A stretch of 64,000 nt of DNA from Oegoconia quadripuncta (Eukaryota; Arthropoda; Insecta; Lepidoptera; Autostichidae). The notes beneath the pieces are model-generated. The model was not told the origin of the DNA. It made no database searches and worked only from the letters and a program-made list of their open reading frames with translations. The stretch spans positions 20,090,865 to 20,154,864 of the forward strand of contig OX438750.1 in assembly GCA_949316235.1 (NCBI GenBank), read 5' to 3'. Each line of letters opens with the position of its first letter. Within the stretch, counting starts at the first letter, position 1. Position numbers and translations under genes: made by a program. This document shows, piece by piece, positions 21,106 through 33,205 of the stretch.

Positions 21106-24100
21106 CATAGGTAATTAATGTATCACATTAACACAGTCCACACATCACAGTCCACTGTTGGTCATAAGCATAGATCGGAGTGGGCGGTACCATTTTCCTT
21201 ACAAGCTAAATTGAATCGTATTTATCGTATGATATCAAACTTAATCAAAATGTTTATGCGACATCCTTTTCAAGAAGAGGAAAGCAAAAATTTTAGCATG
21301 GGCTACCCAATGCCAATGCTGCATTTTCCCTTATTTTCCAAATTTAACAAGAAGGTAAGTCGCATAAAGATTTTGATTAATTCTCATCTTGACCACATCA
21401 TAATTACTTGAAATTAACATGTAAGGAAAATCGCACTACCTAGTCCTATCTACGGTCATAGCCTTGCAAATGACGCGGATTTTATCGCTTGCCATGTCGC
21501 CACGCTAACCCGTCGAATCAGCGATCGCAGCTTTTTTTAGGTAGTGACGCCCCTACCCATCTCTTGTATAAGACTTGTTGCCTAATTGCCTTGGGTTTTT
21601 ACCAACTGGATACAAGGGTTTGGACGCACGTGTGTCCCAGTTAGTGAAACTCCATGACAACAAGGTGAGATTGTGGTCAAACGCGAATCCTGTCAATCAT
21701 AAAAAAAACCACGGGAAGATACGGGTTGCTCCTATTCTTCTGTGGTGAACCACACGACACGCATGTGACTTTATGTTTGAGTATTTAAAAAAAATGCGGT
21801 TCTATTATTAGCTAGGTATTTCAGTAATCAAATAATTGTACATTATCCAACCGACAAAAAGTCATATATCGCAGAATAAATTTTGGTGCACATGACCTCA
21901 TCATGCCCGCCGAATTATATAGTAGATAGGTATGATTTTTCGAAAGCTCGAAAAGAGATGAATGAAAGACCTTGTCGTCCATATATAATAAAATAATACA
22001 CATTCACAAAAATTCACAAAAGTGTTAGTAATAAACAACTTAATAACTATGTTAGTAAAATTTTAAGTGCTCATTGGATGCCACGTGCATGAATATCCAG
22101 TGAGCGAGAACAGGGCTGTCCATTCTCTCAGCAATCACCCTCAGGAGACTATTGTTGAAAGTCACTCTTTGTATAGGTTCGGCAAATAAAGCGGGTCGCT
22201 GCAACAACTGAAACGCAGCTGTTTGTATAGCTGTGTCTGCAACACGAAAGCGAGGTGCAGTCGGTCGTGAGGAAAAAAGCACACCTGCGTGCAAATTTCT
22301 TGGTTGCGTAAATTTTTTAATCAATGAGTCGTAATGCACTCCTGTTATTGTCTACCCTTTACGTATACAATCAAGCATTATGATACCATTCGCAATAATT
22401 ATCATCATCATATTAACCCATCCCAGTCCACTGCTGAACATAGGCCTGAATGATGACCTTATAAAAGTTTTGCCCTGAATCCGCATCCCAAAAAACAGAT
22501 GCCCGCAAACGTACAAACCTTTTCAAGCTGGCGGTGAATATGATCTTATACCTAGCTTCCACTTAGTTCTTATTTTGCGTTCATTATCTTTCGCGGAACC
22601 TAACACGCGGTTACTTTTTAAATTTCAAGATATGTGTTAAAATGGATATTAAAAGGTTATTACAAAATCAGTGATTATCTGAATAACAACCACGCTTGGT
22701 GTACTTCGACCAGCTCCTGAAAATTATAAAATTGTATACTTTTTATTTAAAACAAAAGGGATAACAATTATCCTGTGGGTTTCTTGCGCCGCTTCTATTA
22801 CCACAGATGATTTCCCTTTCCGAAGCTGTAGTATCTTGGACATACTGGTAGACAGATAAATGCAGTAAGCTCTTTTATTATTTCCAGTAGATTCAAGAAA
22901 TGATATCATGTATTTTACGTTGAAATAAATGCTTGAAATTTGAAGTTTATCCCAAACGATAACTTTAAATGTCAGCTAATTAACGAATCACGTTGATATT
23001 TCTTAAAAATTTCTTAAATTATTCTACGTTTTAGCCTACTTCCTTAATCCTTAAGTAATAGAGTACTATCAGTGATAGAGAAAAAATGTTTTCAAATAAT
23101 TCTGTAGCTTGTCTTTACGTATAGTGTAGTAGCTTAGTATATTTTTAATAGAGAGTATCTTTTTACTACGCAATGAAATATACGCACAGTGGTAATTTTA
23201 ATTTAATATTGTAGGTTTTATAAGTAAATACCGAAACTAGACCAAAAGCAATCTACCCATTTTTTTTTCAAACGTTTTTAATTCAATACTCCATCCATGC
23301 CCAAAAAAATTAGGAACTTTAAAATTATAGGAAGTAAAAACCATTCGCTTTATTTTTTTCGATAGTGAAGGTTTGGCCATTCGAGTCTTCTTTACAACGG
23401 TGTCGCGCCAGTATGTCACTGCTGTAGTTGTAGCATTATGTCCCAAAGTAGGTCAAAAACAATCAATCAATCAATTAAATACGCTTTATTGTTTAAAACT
23501 TGGTGTAGTGCATTTAAATATAAAGCACTTTCCGTGTAAAAACATTTCAACCAGAAGTAACTACACGAATTTGGTTTGTCTCATTTTTTACGCAAATTTT
23601 AAACGTGGAAAAAAATTAAGATTAGGCATGGGTCTGAATATCTTTTCAAAAATATATTGATGAACCTAGTTCAGTTTCTCAGTAGGCTAATACATGAGTT
23701 TATTAAAGGAACTTAATTTAAACCATATTTTTATTTTTATTTTTTTATTTTTATTTTAATCTTTTCGGAAAACCAACAGCTTTGTATAACAGACAGTATA
23801 ACATTATTAGATATAAATAGCCAATTACAGGTCTTCACTAATAGCAACAAAACTAAAAGCTAAAAAACAGCTAAAAAAACAGCACTCGTACACATAATGT
23901 CAACACTATATTTACACATGACAGCAAATCCCACGATATCGAAAATTTTGTAGAACCATTTTAGACTAGTTGTCAAAAAACCTTTATGCCAAAGAACACA
24001 TTGCCTATGGGTAGACCCACTCTTTGCATTAAGAGAAACTAAACAGATTGATGTCATAAATCTGACTTTCTTTATGAGATAATGTAATTAAAAAAATATT

Positions 24101-24506
24101 TTTGAGTACTATAACAATGAGATCGAGTATTTGAAATAAACCAAACATTTATTATTGTTATTTACGTGCATATCTATCGCATGATAGACACTTATTTGAA
24201 ATTGCGTCCATTTAACTTGACACTCTTTATACTGTCTTTGATTTGACAATTGAAACAACATAAATCTTGGAAAGTTACATGAATCGAATTGTCTGACCGT
24301 GCCTACTGAAAGATATTAGTAATGGTGCATATATCTGGAAATAATAAAATTGTAGTATGTATAGCGACGCTTATTGGGACGTACGATAAAAGAAAGAGTC
24401 CACTAAAAAAGTAGAGTCTACTAAAAAAGTAGAGTACTAAAAAAGTAAAAAGTCTACTAAAAAATTGGTAGTGCGAAAAACCACTAGTATTCTTTATTAA
24501 TAATAA
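21106..24506. other. Non-coding DNA with sparse LINE tails
   Basis: A minus-strand LINE tail (catcatcatattaacccatc...ataggcctga) lies at about 22400-22450 and another (aatcaatcaatcaattaaa then tacgctttattg) at 23461-23492. A run of ctaaaaaagtag units is at 24405-24470. The open frame at 22052-22339 is described separately. Nothing else is recognised. Confidence 0.4.
22052..22339 (-). CDS. Unrecognised open frame (95 codons)
   Basis: A minus-strand frame whose composition (mixed hydrophobic, Arg, Pro; local GC higher than its flanks) looks more protein-like than most chance frames here. Segments such as TQPRNLHAGVLFSSRPTAP and FNNSLLRVIAERMD show no family that I recognise. No splice sites or start context stand out. 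It may be a captured or decayed exon, or chance. Confidence 0.2.
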   Translation of the reverse strand: MHYDSLIKKFTQPRNLHAGVLFSSRPTAPRFRVADTAIQTAAFQLLQRPALFAEPIQRVTFNNSLLRVIAERMDSPVLAHWIFMHVASNEHLKFY

Positions 24507-24705
24507 ATATTTTGGACACTTACATCAATTATCTAGTCCCAAACTAAGCAAGCTTGTACTATGGATACTAGTTAACTGATAAACATACATAAATATTTAT
24601 ATAAACATCCATGACTCGGGAATAAATGTTCGTATTCATCACACGAACGGGATTCGAACCCGCAACCGGTGGTTGGGGTCACTATCTATTACATCAAACG
24701 GTTAC
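24507..24705 (-). repeat. tRNA-derived SINE, minus strand
   Basis: Plus-strand gggattcgaacccgcaacc at 24649 is a near-perfect reversed B box (ggttcgaatccc). The body shares ggacacttacatcaattat and tagtcccaaactaagc with the copy at 7350-7540. Confidence 0.75.
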
Positions 24706-25284
24706 TGATGCCCAGATTGTAAGGCTGCAATTTGGAACGTACGGTGCTAAACTTGGGAAGGAATATTTTGCCAAACATCGTCAACTCTATATAGTAAAAA
24801 CACTGGAGATAATGTTTATCAGTGATCTAGATTCCAGTAACCTATTAAGTTAAACGATTATAATTCATTTGCAGATGAAATAAAACTGCAAAGACTAGTA
24901 TTCTTCAAGTGAGTGCAATCAGTGAGATCGGCCACCAAAAATTTGAAATAAAAGTTAAACAAACTAAAATGTCACTATGGGAAAAATACTAAAATGTGTA
25001 AAATGAGGTAGGTAGTGTAATCCAGTAAGTAATATAAGTCCAGCGATAAGGGGGAAGCGCGCAATTTACCGCGCGAGGGAAACTAAGCTAGGGCTAACTT
25101 AAAGCACACTTTCGTTTCCACCGCATGCTAAGCTAAGAACAGTCCGATGTCAAGTAAGAACTCTCCGCACTCCCGACGCGCCGTCGCATCATCCATAATT
25201 TCAGTGTAGTTCGCGTATCATCGCCGTTCGTAAGTTCGCTTATTAAAGTTCTCGAGTGGAGTCACGCACCGGCTAGCTGCGCAA
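24706..25284. other. Unrecognised DNA with a GC-richer stretch
   Basis: From about 25030 to 25280 CpGs are frequent, but no open frame or splice signal supports an exon. It could be the 5' part of the LINE fragment that follows. Confidence 0.3.
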
Positions 25285-25410
25285 TTGCGCGCTAGGACGG
25301 CAACTCACAAGGTGGACAGACAACCTGATAAAGTTCGCGAAAAATCGGTCGCTCTGGAATTCTATGTTCAACAGTGGACGTCCTATGGCTGATATGGTGA
25401 GATCTTATAG
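25285..25410 (+). pseudogene. LINE reverse transcriptase C-terminus, relic
   Basis: One frame reads WTDNLIKFAKNRSLW and, after a frame change, YVQQWTSYG-stop, followed by gctgatatggtgag. The ending YVQQWTS-x-G-stop plus a gctgat tail is the classic end of an abundant lepidopteran non-LTR element. Only the last ~40 residues are present. Confidence 0.55.
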
Positions 25411-25782
25411 CAACGGCAACCGCCGCTCGATCTTTTTTCGGAACATCTAGTTTTGAAAGTCAAGTATGAACGATTTAAACAATTTTTTTAATGTAAAATG
25501 TTAGATTTTAGTGTTCTAATGGGGGGAGGAATATTGTTCCAATAGTCGATTGATAGCGGACGCTGCTCGTAAAAGCCAATGTTTTACTTTCATAAACACC
25601 CAAAAATAAATAAATGTTATTGGACTACAATATGGTTATTATAGGAAAGGGATGATGATGATGTGGATTCCAAAAATGTATATTACAAGTGAGACATATT
25701 AAGCAGCCACGTGTGGCAGCTCCTCAATCACATAGTTTTAATTGGCTTTTTACACACTCGGGGTTTTAATTTTGTTTTTATT
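25411..25782. other. Non-coding DNA
   Basis: Nothing recognised apart from a gatgatgatgatg run near 25653. Confidence 0.4.
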
Positions 25783-26059
25783 GCAAAATATATGTAATTG
25801 CATATAGTAGGTACGAACCTGCACTGCTCGGAAGCCTATTCTACGAATTTAATACCGCATGAGTTAGTTCCAAGTTGGTTATTATATTTTAATATTTATA
25901 AAAATATAATAATATTTCATATTTATATAAATAACCTAAAAATAACCTAATAGTCGGGTTTTTAAGTTTTTATTGAACTAACTCATGCGGTATTCAATTC
26001 GTCGAAGGCTTCCGAGCAGTGCAGGTTCGTACCTACTATATGCAATACATGTATTTTGC
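25783..26059. mobile_element. Hairpin MITE, 277 bp with ~85-bp arms
   Basis: The left arm, gcaaaatatatgtaattgc then atatagtaggtacgaacctg, is mirrored by caggttcgtacctactatat then gcaatacatgtattttgc on the right. The arms continue inward through cactgctcggaagcct and accgcatgagttagtt with few mismatches. The ~100-base centre is AT-rich. No coding capacity. Confidence 0.8.
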
Positions 26060-29000
26060 TCATGTGCCAATGGCTTTTATTGTACGAATTTGCTGTTTTA
26101 TCTGATAGAATTAGTAATAATATTAGGTACTGTCGGTATAGATAAATAACAGGAATTCGGTTACTGTTGTCGCTGTCGGGGCCGGCCGGCCCTCACGTGA
26201 GACATGGGCAACGTCTGATGTATCATTAAATTATTATTTTATTTATCATTATTTTATCAGTATATATTCATTATATCAGAAGTTATTAGACATTATCTTC
26301 ACAGTAAAGTGGTAGAGTGTGCGTTATGCTATAATATAACGTACTCGTAGGAGTACTTTGTTACTGGCATTACACCGATTATATTTATGAGTTTATTACA
26401 GTATTAATTTCGTAGTTTGGCTCTAGACTTTTTCTCTTTAGTGGTTCGCAATTGTTAGGTAGATCCTTTACCTGAAAGAAAAATTTAATTATATTTTACT
26501 TATGAGGGTTACCTCCAAAGGTAAAAAGGAACCCTTATAGGATCATTTTGTTGTCCGTCTGTGACTGTTCGTATGTCAAGGCCTTTTTCTCAGAAACGGT
26601 TGGGGTATCAAGTTGTAATTAATATCGAATACTAAGGTCTGCGGCCTCATACTGCTGTTTACATAAAACATTCTAGGGTAATGCAGTAAAAAGTTTTTCA
26701 AAGCGTATTGTCATAACTAAAAGTCCCAGTCACTGACAGATTATAGATAGACTAGAATACTTCCCGGGGGCCTACAAATTGTTTTCACGAAGGGAGCTCT
26801 TGTAGCACAAGTGAAGAAATAAAAAATTCAAGTCAATGATGTCAGGTATTTATGACTAACCGCAACATTAATCCACACCGGTTTTGAAATTAACGATTTT
26901 CGCGTTTATTCCTTCACTTGCGCCAAAAGACTACTCTTCTAGCTTTTATATTATTATGATCTCCATCTGTTCCTTGAGAGAGAGTCTAAATTATCCATTT
27001 ATCACTAATATTAATAATTTATTAATAATAGACACAAATTAACTATTTTTTAAACATTCTAGCAATCTACACATGTACACTCTGACCCAAAGACATCGAT
27101 TGACACCTCTCTTTAAAAATCGGTTAGATTCCTATGAGCAATTCTACAGTAAACATCTATATTATTTAGCAGTTATTATCATTTTGACCAAAATAATTAA
27201 AGGACTTTAGTTATGTTCATTTCCGCTATTTGTAAAAAAATGGTTACGCCTCTACTGGGACCAAGTCAAGACCCACATTATTATGGTGTTGCTAGAAGTG
27301 TAGGGAAGTTAGTGGGGCATTAGAGTCTATGCACACGACGACTTTTCTATGCGCAGATAACACACACAAGCATTATAAACATGCGTTATTTGCTCCGATA
27401 AAGGTCCAAAAGCAGCTTGTTTGCATTTTATAGATGATAAATAATTTACCGAAACTGGCAACACGATAATAATAATTGTCTAAAAAACTTAGATTCAGAG
27501 ACGATACGCAGCGCTAACTCAATTAAAAATCGATTTTCCATTCCATTTTTAATGTCGGCGCCAAAGAACAAGAATACGAAGCAAAGAAAACAGAAGACTA
27601 AATACATGCTGCATGTACCCTTTAGCCTTCCCATGCATGGGGCGATGAAAAAAACATATTGGACAAAATGATAATATATTTCTTGGGGTACGTTTCATTT
27701 ATACACGTTTGGGTATGTCATTATATTTCTTCTTTAAGTTAAAGCCGGACGGGGCACAACAACTTTATTAATACACCAAACACCGCTCGAATTATAAGAT
27801 GTTATTTTGAACATTTCATCATCATCACATTAGCCACACAACATCCACTGCGCTATGGTCCGTAGCTGATATGATGATGGTGATACCTCCCTCATAGATT
27901 TCCAGAGCGATGTTATTTTGTTCATTATGCACTGTCTTTTAATTGTGGACACAGCGTTCCTAGTTAAATTAATTCTTCCTTTTTCGTTTACTGTGCTATC
28001 AGGACCTTTTAATAAAATAACAGATGTATTTTTTTGGGAAATAACCGGATTCGATTCTCGAGTCGTGTATGACCATCTTTTAAAATCTATAATGTCTTCT
28101 TAATTCTCCTTAGAACAAATTTCTTTGTTTCTTATAATTTCACCCAATATATTTTTGATGGATCACCCTGATCTTGCGAACCACGTTAAATTCCTAAAGT
28201 GTCCTAACATATCAAATGGTGTATCTAAACAACATCATTTTAGTCAAACTCGTCATTAACATTTGTTAATCTGTTATTTGACAGATAACAATATGTTAGA
28301 TAACAATGAGACAAATAATATCCTACTGCTCTGGCGCCATCTTAATTCATCTGCATTGTCTGTGAATAGGTAATGATTATCTTGTTTTTCGCAAGCTTTC
28401 TCCAAAATGAGCTAAAACTACGGCTCACGCAACAACGTAGTACTTCGCTTTTTTATGTCCTGTCCGTTTACTGTTTATATTCATAGGAACATTTTCGTGA
28501 TAACATAATTTAACCGTCCCAAAATAAAACCCCCTTATAAAGATTTATCCAATAAACAATAAACATTGCATGAAATACGTTAGCCCAAAACAAATTGTAA
28601 GCTTTCCTCGAAATGCATTGTCAACATAGAGCTGATTCATACTAATGTGAACAGAAATATTCTGAACAGTTATTTAGTATGTTATTTTATTTATTATTAT
28701 TTTGCAAGTAAGTTATTATTTTGTAGTTATATTTTTTCTCATTTAGTAGATAATTCTATCCTGTGGCAAAATGTTGTGCACCCCATTGCTGGTATTCGTA
28801 TGAACACTTAAAAATAAGGCCCAAGGTTAATTGTAATCAAATAAACTTGAAGGGTTTTAGATCAATTTTACGGTCGATCATATCCCAAGGAAAGGAATTC
28901 ATGTTTGACAAAAGAAATTGCAATCTCCAGAACAACCCAAAAGACAGTCTCAGTCAGGGTGACATATTAAGTTTACTTTTCTAACACCAGCTCTTGGTCG

Positions 29001-29923
29001 CCGGCGTTTTTTCTATATTAAATCCGTCTTAAAAAGGTTTAGGTATTAATTCGAAAGAGTTTCCAAAATTTTGTCTTTTTCCAAGTTTTTATTTAACCAT
29101 CCATTTTCAAAAATATGATTCGCTTTGGCGAGTTTACACTACAAACGAATATTCAAATTTCGAATACGAAAGAATTGCTATATACAAAACCCTCCATTAT
29201 TGTGTAAGCTCTCAGTTAACACACTGTAATGAGATTCTGTAGTCAGAATATTATAAGGTCAATCTCACACTGCACCGTATATCGCCGCGGAACGGGAGTT
29301 AAGTGGATCTAATTGCTCGGATCGGACCTGGATTGTCCTGATTGACCTATGTCCAAATGTTCCCAGGTCTCAGCTAATAGCACTAGTTGTCTGTTAGTGA
29401 AACAACTGTGACTTAAGACAGACGGCCATGGCAAAACTATGCTCATTAGTTTGACTATGGAACCCAAAAAATTACGTATTATATTGACGCTTCACACCAT
29501 TAAAATGAACATACAATACCGTTAGGATAATAAAGGAAACTCGTCTATGCAGGATTATCGTACGTAGGTACTATTTCTTCTATTTATTCCAAAGTATTTA
29601 ATTTTCAAGTGTTTGAAGTAGCTCATTTTCCCTTATGTTTGATATTCGCCTACGTGACTAGCAGAGTATACGAGTAAATACTGTCAGGGGAAATACATCG
29701 TAGTTTCCATTGATTTTTTTTACGACTTTTTAAGGTAAATATTGTGAAAACGGCGGCGTGCCGGCTGGCCTGCCTCCTGGAATAGCAAACACGTCTACCA
29801 TGACGCGTATTTCCAAACTGCGCCTCGGTCAAATATATTTTTAAGCCCCTTTTTTAAATTTTCAAAATAACAACTGGGTCATTAAGGCTCCATCCTACTC
29901 CATCTCGTATGCATGTTTGTATT
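26060..29923. other. Non-coding DNA with dispersed repeats
   Basis: A common repeat beginning aaggaacccttataggatc and continuing ttgttgtccgtctgtgac lies at 26510-26640. A degraded LINE tail (catccactgcgctatggtcc...gatatgatgatggtgat) is at 27843-27882. The weak RT-like frame at 28763-28984 is listed separately. Nothing else is recognised. Confidence 0.4.
28763..28984 (+). pseudogene. Possible LINE reverse transcriptase scrap
   Basis: The frame ends SLSQGDILSLLF-stop. LINE reverse transcriptases carry a Q-G-(D/S)-x-L-S-P-L-L-F block just before the catalytic Asp pair. The rest of the frame does not extend the match and the Asp pair is absent. Weak call. Confidence 0.3.
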
Positions 29924-30063
29924 TAAGGCCCGTATTAATAAACCGTTCTCAAGATTGAGATGACCTTAAGTTGACGCTTAAGAATCTGTTGCATATAGAA
30001 ACAGTATCAAAAAAAATGAGACACGAACTCAATCTCAAGATCGATTTATTCATACGACCCTTA
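29924..30063. mobile_element. MITE with TAAGGCCCGTA-type ends, 140 bp
   Basis: Left taaggcccgtattaataaac then cgttctcaagattgagat; right ctcaatctcaagatcgattt then attcatacgaccctta. The arms pair over about 40 bases. A related element with gacccgtatttcagaatgtt ends is at 50929-51095, and an isolated half-like stretch (cttgagttcaatcttaagat) is at 42584-42603. Confidence 0.65.
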
Positions 30064-30879
30064 GTTTATACCGCTCATTCCGCTTCTCGCGCATGCAAAA
30101 ACATAGGTCACTCACTCTTATCATGTAGAAAAGTTTTTATAAATAGTGCTTGTTTGAACGCATCAGGATACAAGTCATAATGCTCGGGTCAGTACTGGAT
30201 AGTGCCACTGTGCTTAGTTAGCGACATTACCAAGCGATGTTTATCAATTTTGAAGACGAAGCCAGTGTATGTATTCCATCTATGTGACTAGACCAGTTGG
30301 CCATCGGAGCAAGGTTTAATTCACCTCCTTCATAATTAGTTAGAGTTATCTTACCGATAACGGAGAAAACGTTTCGCCGCCTTCTGTAGTGCTCATCAGA
30401 CTAGTTGCTGGCTATGCATACAGACTGCGTGCGCAATACTATATCAAGTCTAGTACAGATTGTAATGTAAATTTTTTGATCATTTAAATTCCTGTGATAC
30501 ACGATATCTCTTCTTCTGCTATTGTATAACTTAGAATTTCTGAGAATTCAAGTCCAGTCTCCATAGGAATCTTCAGCTGTTCCATCACCCATCTTAAACC
30601 TACTAGAACCTTTTTTATGTAATTCGACTTATTCCATATTATTCGTCCTTCCTTTTTTATCCTATCTCAAACTATGACTCTGAACTTTACTTATCCTTAT
30701 CTTCTTACCGTCATAATTTGAAAATAGAATAATATCAACAATGTAAATTGCAATCTCTGGCTTCAAAGAGTCAGACAGATGATTCCTCTAAAATTCAAAA
30801 ACTTCTTTAAAATAAGGCGTATATTATATTTCTGTTTTACTTTTATATCTAAAACAGATATGTAATTAATCGGTACAAC
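30064..30879. other. Non-coding DNA
   Basis: No coding or repeat structure recognised between the MITE and the DIRS-like relic. Confidence 0.4.
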
Positions 30880-32395
30880 CCGATTACTATGGGACTATGG
30901 GCCCATACTTAACTAGTAAAATAAACTTACCTGTAAGGAAGTAGTCACTAATCTGAATGTTAGGAACTTTAATTAGTGATAAAGTTTGAACGCGGGCAGT
31001 GACTAAAGCCAGCGTTACTATTTTTTAACATAAATCTTCTAGTTGTACTTCATCATTTGGATAAATAGCCACGCCAATTTATTGAGAACAAGAGATGGGT
31101 CCCAAGTGGACTCATACCGAGGAAGAGCAGGGTTTCTCCTGTACACTCCTTTTAAAATTCGAGATATTAAATCATCATCTAGTTGTCTACCTAAAACTAA
31201 GGCTAAAACTGATCTATGGCAATTTAAAGTGCCGTACTTCGCATCCTTATTATAAACTGACGTAAATATTTCTAAAATGATGGAAGTAGATGTATAGTAA
31301 TAATCGTATCGTTTTTTAACACAAAAATCATTCCATTCTCTTAAAGATGATTGATACTGCTTAAAAGTGTTTGTGGATAAGGAATCTAATAGGATATCTT
31401 ACTGCTTTCGTAGGTGCTCCTCTCTTCATGAACGCTTTCCGCACAAAACTCCTACCATCAAAGACGGCTTTCTGTGTAGTGGGTGGCGTTCCCTAGAAGG
31501 GGATATTAATAAATTGGGATTAGTATGTAAAATAAGTACCTCAGATACACAAAGCTTATTAAATAACGGAAACCATAGCTGGTTAGGCCAGTGAGGAGCA
31601 ACTACGATTCCTGTCGCCTTATCATGTATGATTTTTGATAATGTTTTTAAGACTAGTGAGAAAGGGGGAAATGCATAAAAGAAATAGTTACTCCAACGTA
31701 TAGTGGAAGAGTCAATGCAAAAAGCACCTAGATCACCGTGCCAGGATATGTACTTAGGACATTTATGATTTATTCTACTAGTAAACAAGTCTATTTCCGA
31801 TAAGTAAAATTGTCAATGTTTTCTTGGTATGCTGAATCATGTAAATACCATTCGGTGTCTGTATACGACCGCCGAGACTCAGTGTCGGCAATAACATTGT
31901 CTTTTGAAGATATATACGAAGCAAATACAATATTATTTTTTGATTCACACAAGTTCCATAAATACCTTGCAACCTTATTTAAATGGGGATATTGAACTCC
32001 TCCCATTCTATTTATGTATAAATAAATAAATAAAATCTTTATTTCACTCACCACAAATGAGAATATTACAAAAAGTTGATCGTAATAACTACATATATTA
32101 CAAGCTCATTTGTGGGAGGCTGGTGCCTGTAAAGGATAATGTATGACACAGCAGTCGTATTGTTAATGCGGATGATAATTTCAGGATCATAAATGTCTTT
32201 TCCAAAAATTTACCACATTTTCATTTGTTTCCACAAAAGGCTTCCCCAACCGGTCTTTGATGCATCCGAATGAATTTCTAACATGTAATTATTGTGTCGA
32301 ATCTGATTAAAGTTATTTTTATTCAAGCCTTGAGCTAAGAGTAATCTTATGGTGGTTGATTCTAAAAAATGAAGATCAGTTAAAATCCGTAGCGA
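30880..32395 (-). pseudogene. DIRS-like retrotransposon relic: RNase H, methyltransferase-like region, tyrosine recombinase
   Basis: Reading the minus strand from 32395, the first block holds an RNase H motif with EIHSDASKTGWGSLLW (Asp of the active site). It breaks at an inserted LINE tail (32016-32205) and resumes with VARYLWNLCESKNN and SSKDNVIADTESRR, the end of RNase H. After one frameshift come EIDLFTSRINHKCPKY and NYFFYAFPPFSLVLKTL, the post-RNase H region of DIRS elements. A recombinase N-terminal domain follows (LREWNDFCVKKR, NCHRSVLALVLG), then VTARVQTLSLIKVP, the Arg box. The His-Arg-Tyr part is missing. It is distinct from the element at 44-50 kb. Several stops and frameshifts; dead. 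Confidence 0.75.
32016..32205 (-). mobile_element. LINE 3' end inserted in the DIRS-like relic
   Basis: ataaataaataaataaaatc then tttatttcactcacc is the reverse complement of a LINE tail with an AAAT-type repeat. It sits exactly where the RNase H homology of the surrounding relic is broken. The far boundary is approximate. Confidence 0.55.
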
Positions 32396-32396
32396 T

Positions 32397-32790
32397 CTTG
32401 CAAACGTGTAGTTTTTCGCTTTCGACCTTGACCACGTCTTCGTGAGTATTCTCCCGTCTCACGGTATCGCTTCCAACGTCTGTAGATATCAGAAGGGGCT
32501 ACTCCTAGATCATTTCCAAGCGCATAGTTCGACCCTCTTCAAGCAAAGCGATAGCTCGGAAGACTTGTAATTCAGGCAGATCTGGCATTATGACGTAAAC
32601 TAACTCGCTTTAATGAATAACAATACTCAAAAGATTCACTTCAATTTCTGTTAAGATTCAAAAAAAACTTGAAAACCCACTTTAAATGGGTTTTCTGTGA
32701 TTGATTAGCAAGTAAAGAAAATTCAAAGGCGTCACTAAGTTTTTAGGTGTTCATAGACTCTTGGTCACTTTATTGAGAACTGTTTTAGAA
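32397..32790 (-). pseudogene. Tc1-like transposase N-terminal fragment
   Basis: On the minus strand from ATG at 32588: MPDLPELQVFRAIALLEEG, then after a one-base shift GNDLGVAPSDIYRRWKRY and GEYSRRRGQGRKRKTT. This is the first helix-turn-helix and GRKR hinge of Tc1-like transposases. Upstream (32640-32790) is the likely 5' end with caataaagtgaccaagag read on the minus strand. The catalytic core is absent: the fragment stops at the junction with the DIRS-like relic at 32396. Confidence 0.6.
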
Positions 32791-33049
32791 ATATAATAGT
32801 TACGAGTAACTATGTTTTAAAAATATGATCATAAAATTTATAGGTGCAAAACCTGATAACTTTTTAAATGTTTATTTCTTACGTACGAAGCTTTTAAGCT
32901 GTAGCATTTTTTGATCATTTTCATTGCTATGATTTCCATAGGGGCTGCTCTTTTCTTTTTTGTAGGCATAATTATAGACACAACACACGCGAATACACTA
33001 TAATATACATACATTTAACGATTAATTTGTTCTACTTTAGTGTTACAAT

Positions 33050-33172
33050 ATTATGTTATTGTTGTAAATGTGTTACCTTATCTGTGTATCAATATGTATA
33101 AGCTAAATGTATGTGTGTGACTGTGGAAACAAATAAAGGCTTTATCTATCTTTATCTATCTACTTTTTCTAT
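33050..33172 (+). repeat. LINE/SINE 3' tail
   Basis: ttgttgtaaatgtgttacc, then tgtgtatcaatatgtataa, then caaataaaggctttatc and a tatctatcttta repeat. A partial copy (tgtgtatcaatatgtataaa) is at 59061-59080, and a further tail at 61615-61650. Confidence 0.5.
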
Positions 33173-33205
33173 TTGTTGTTTCGGAACTGATGTACCAGCT
33201 TTAAG

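Noticed and set aside
24649..24668. tRNA-like B box on the minus strand
   Set aside because: Part of the dispersed SINE family, not a cloverleaf.
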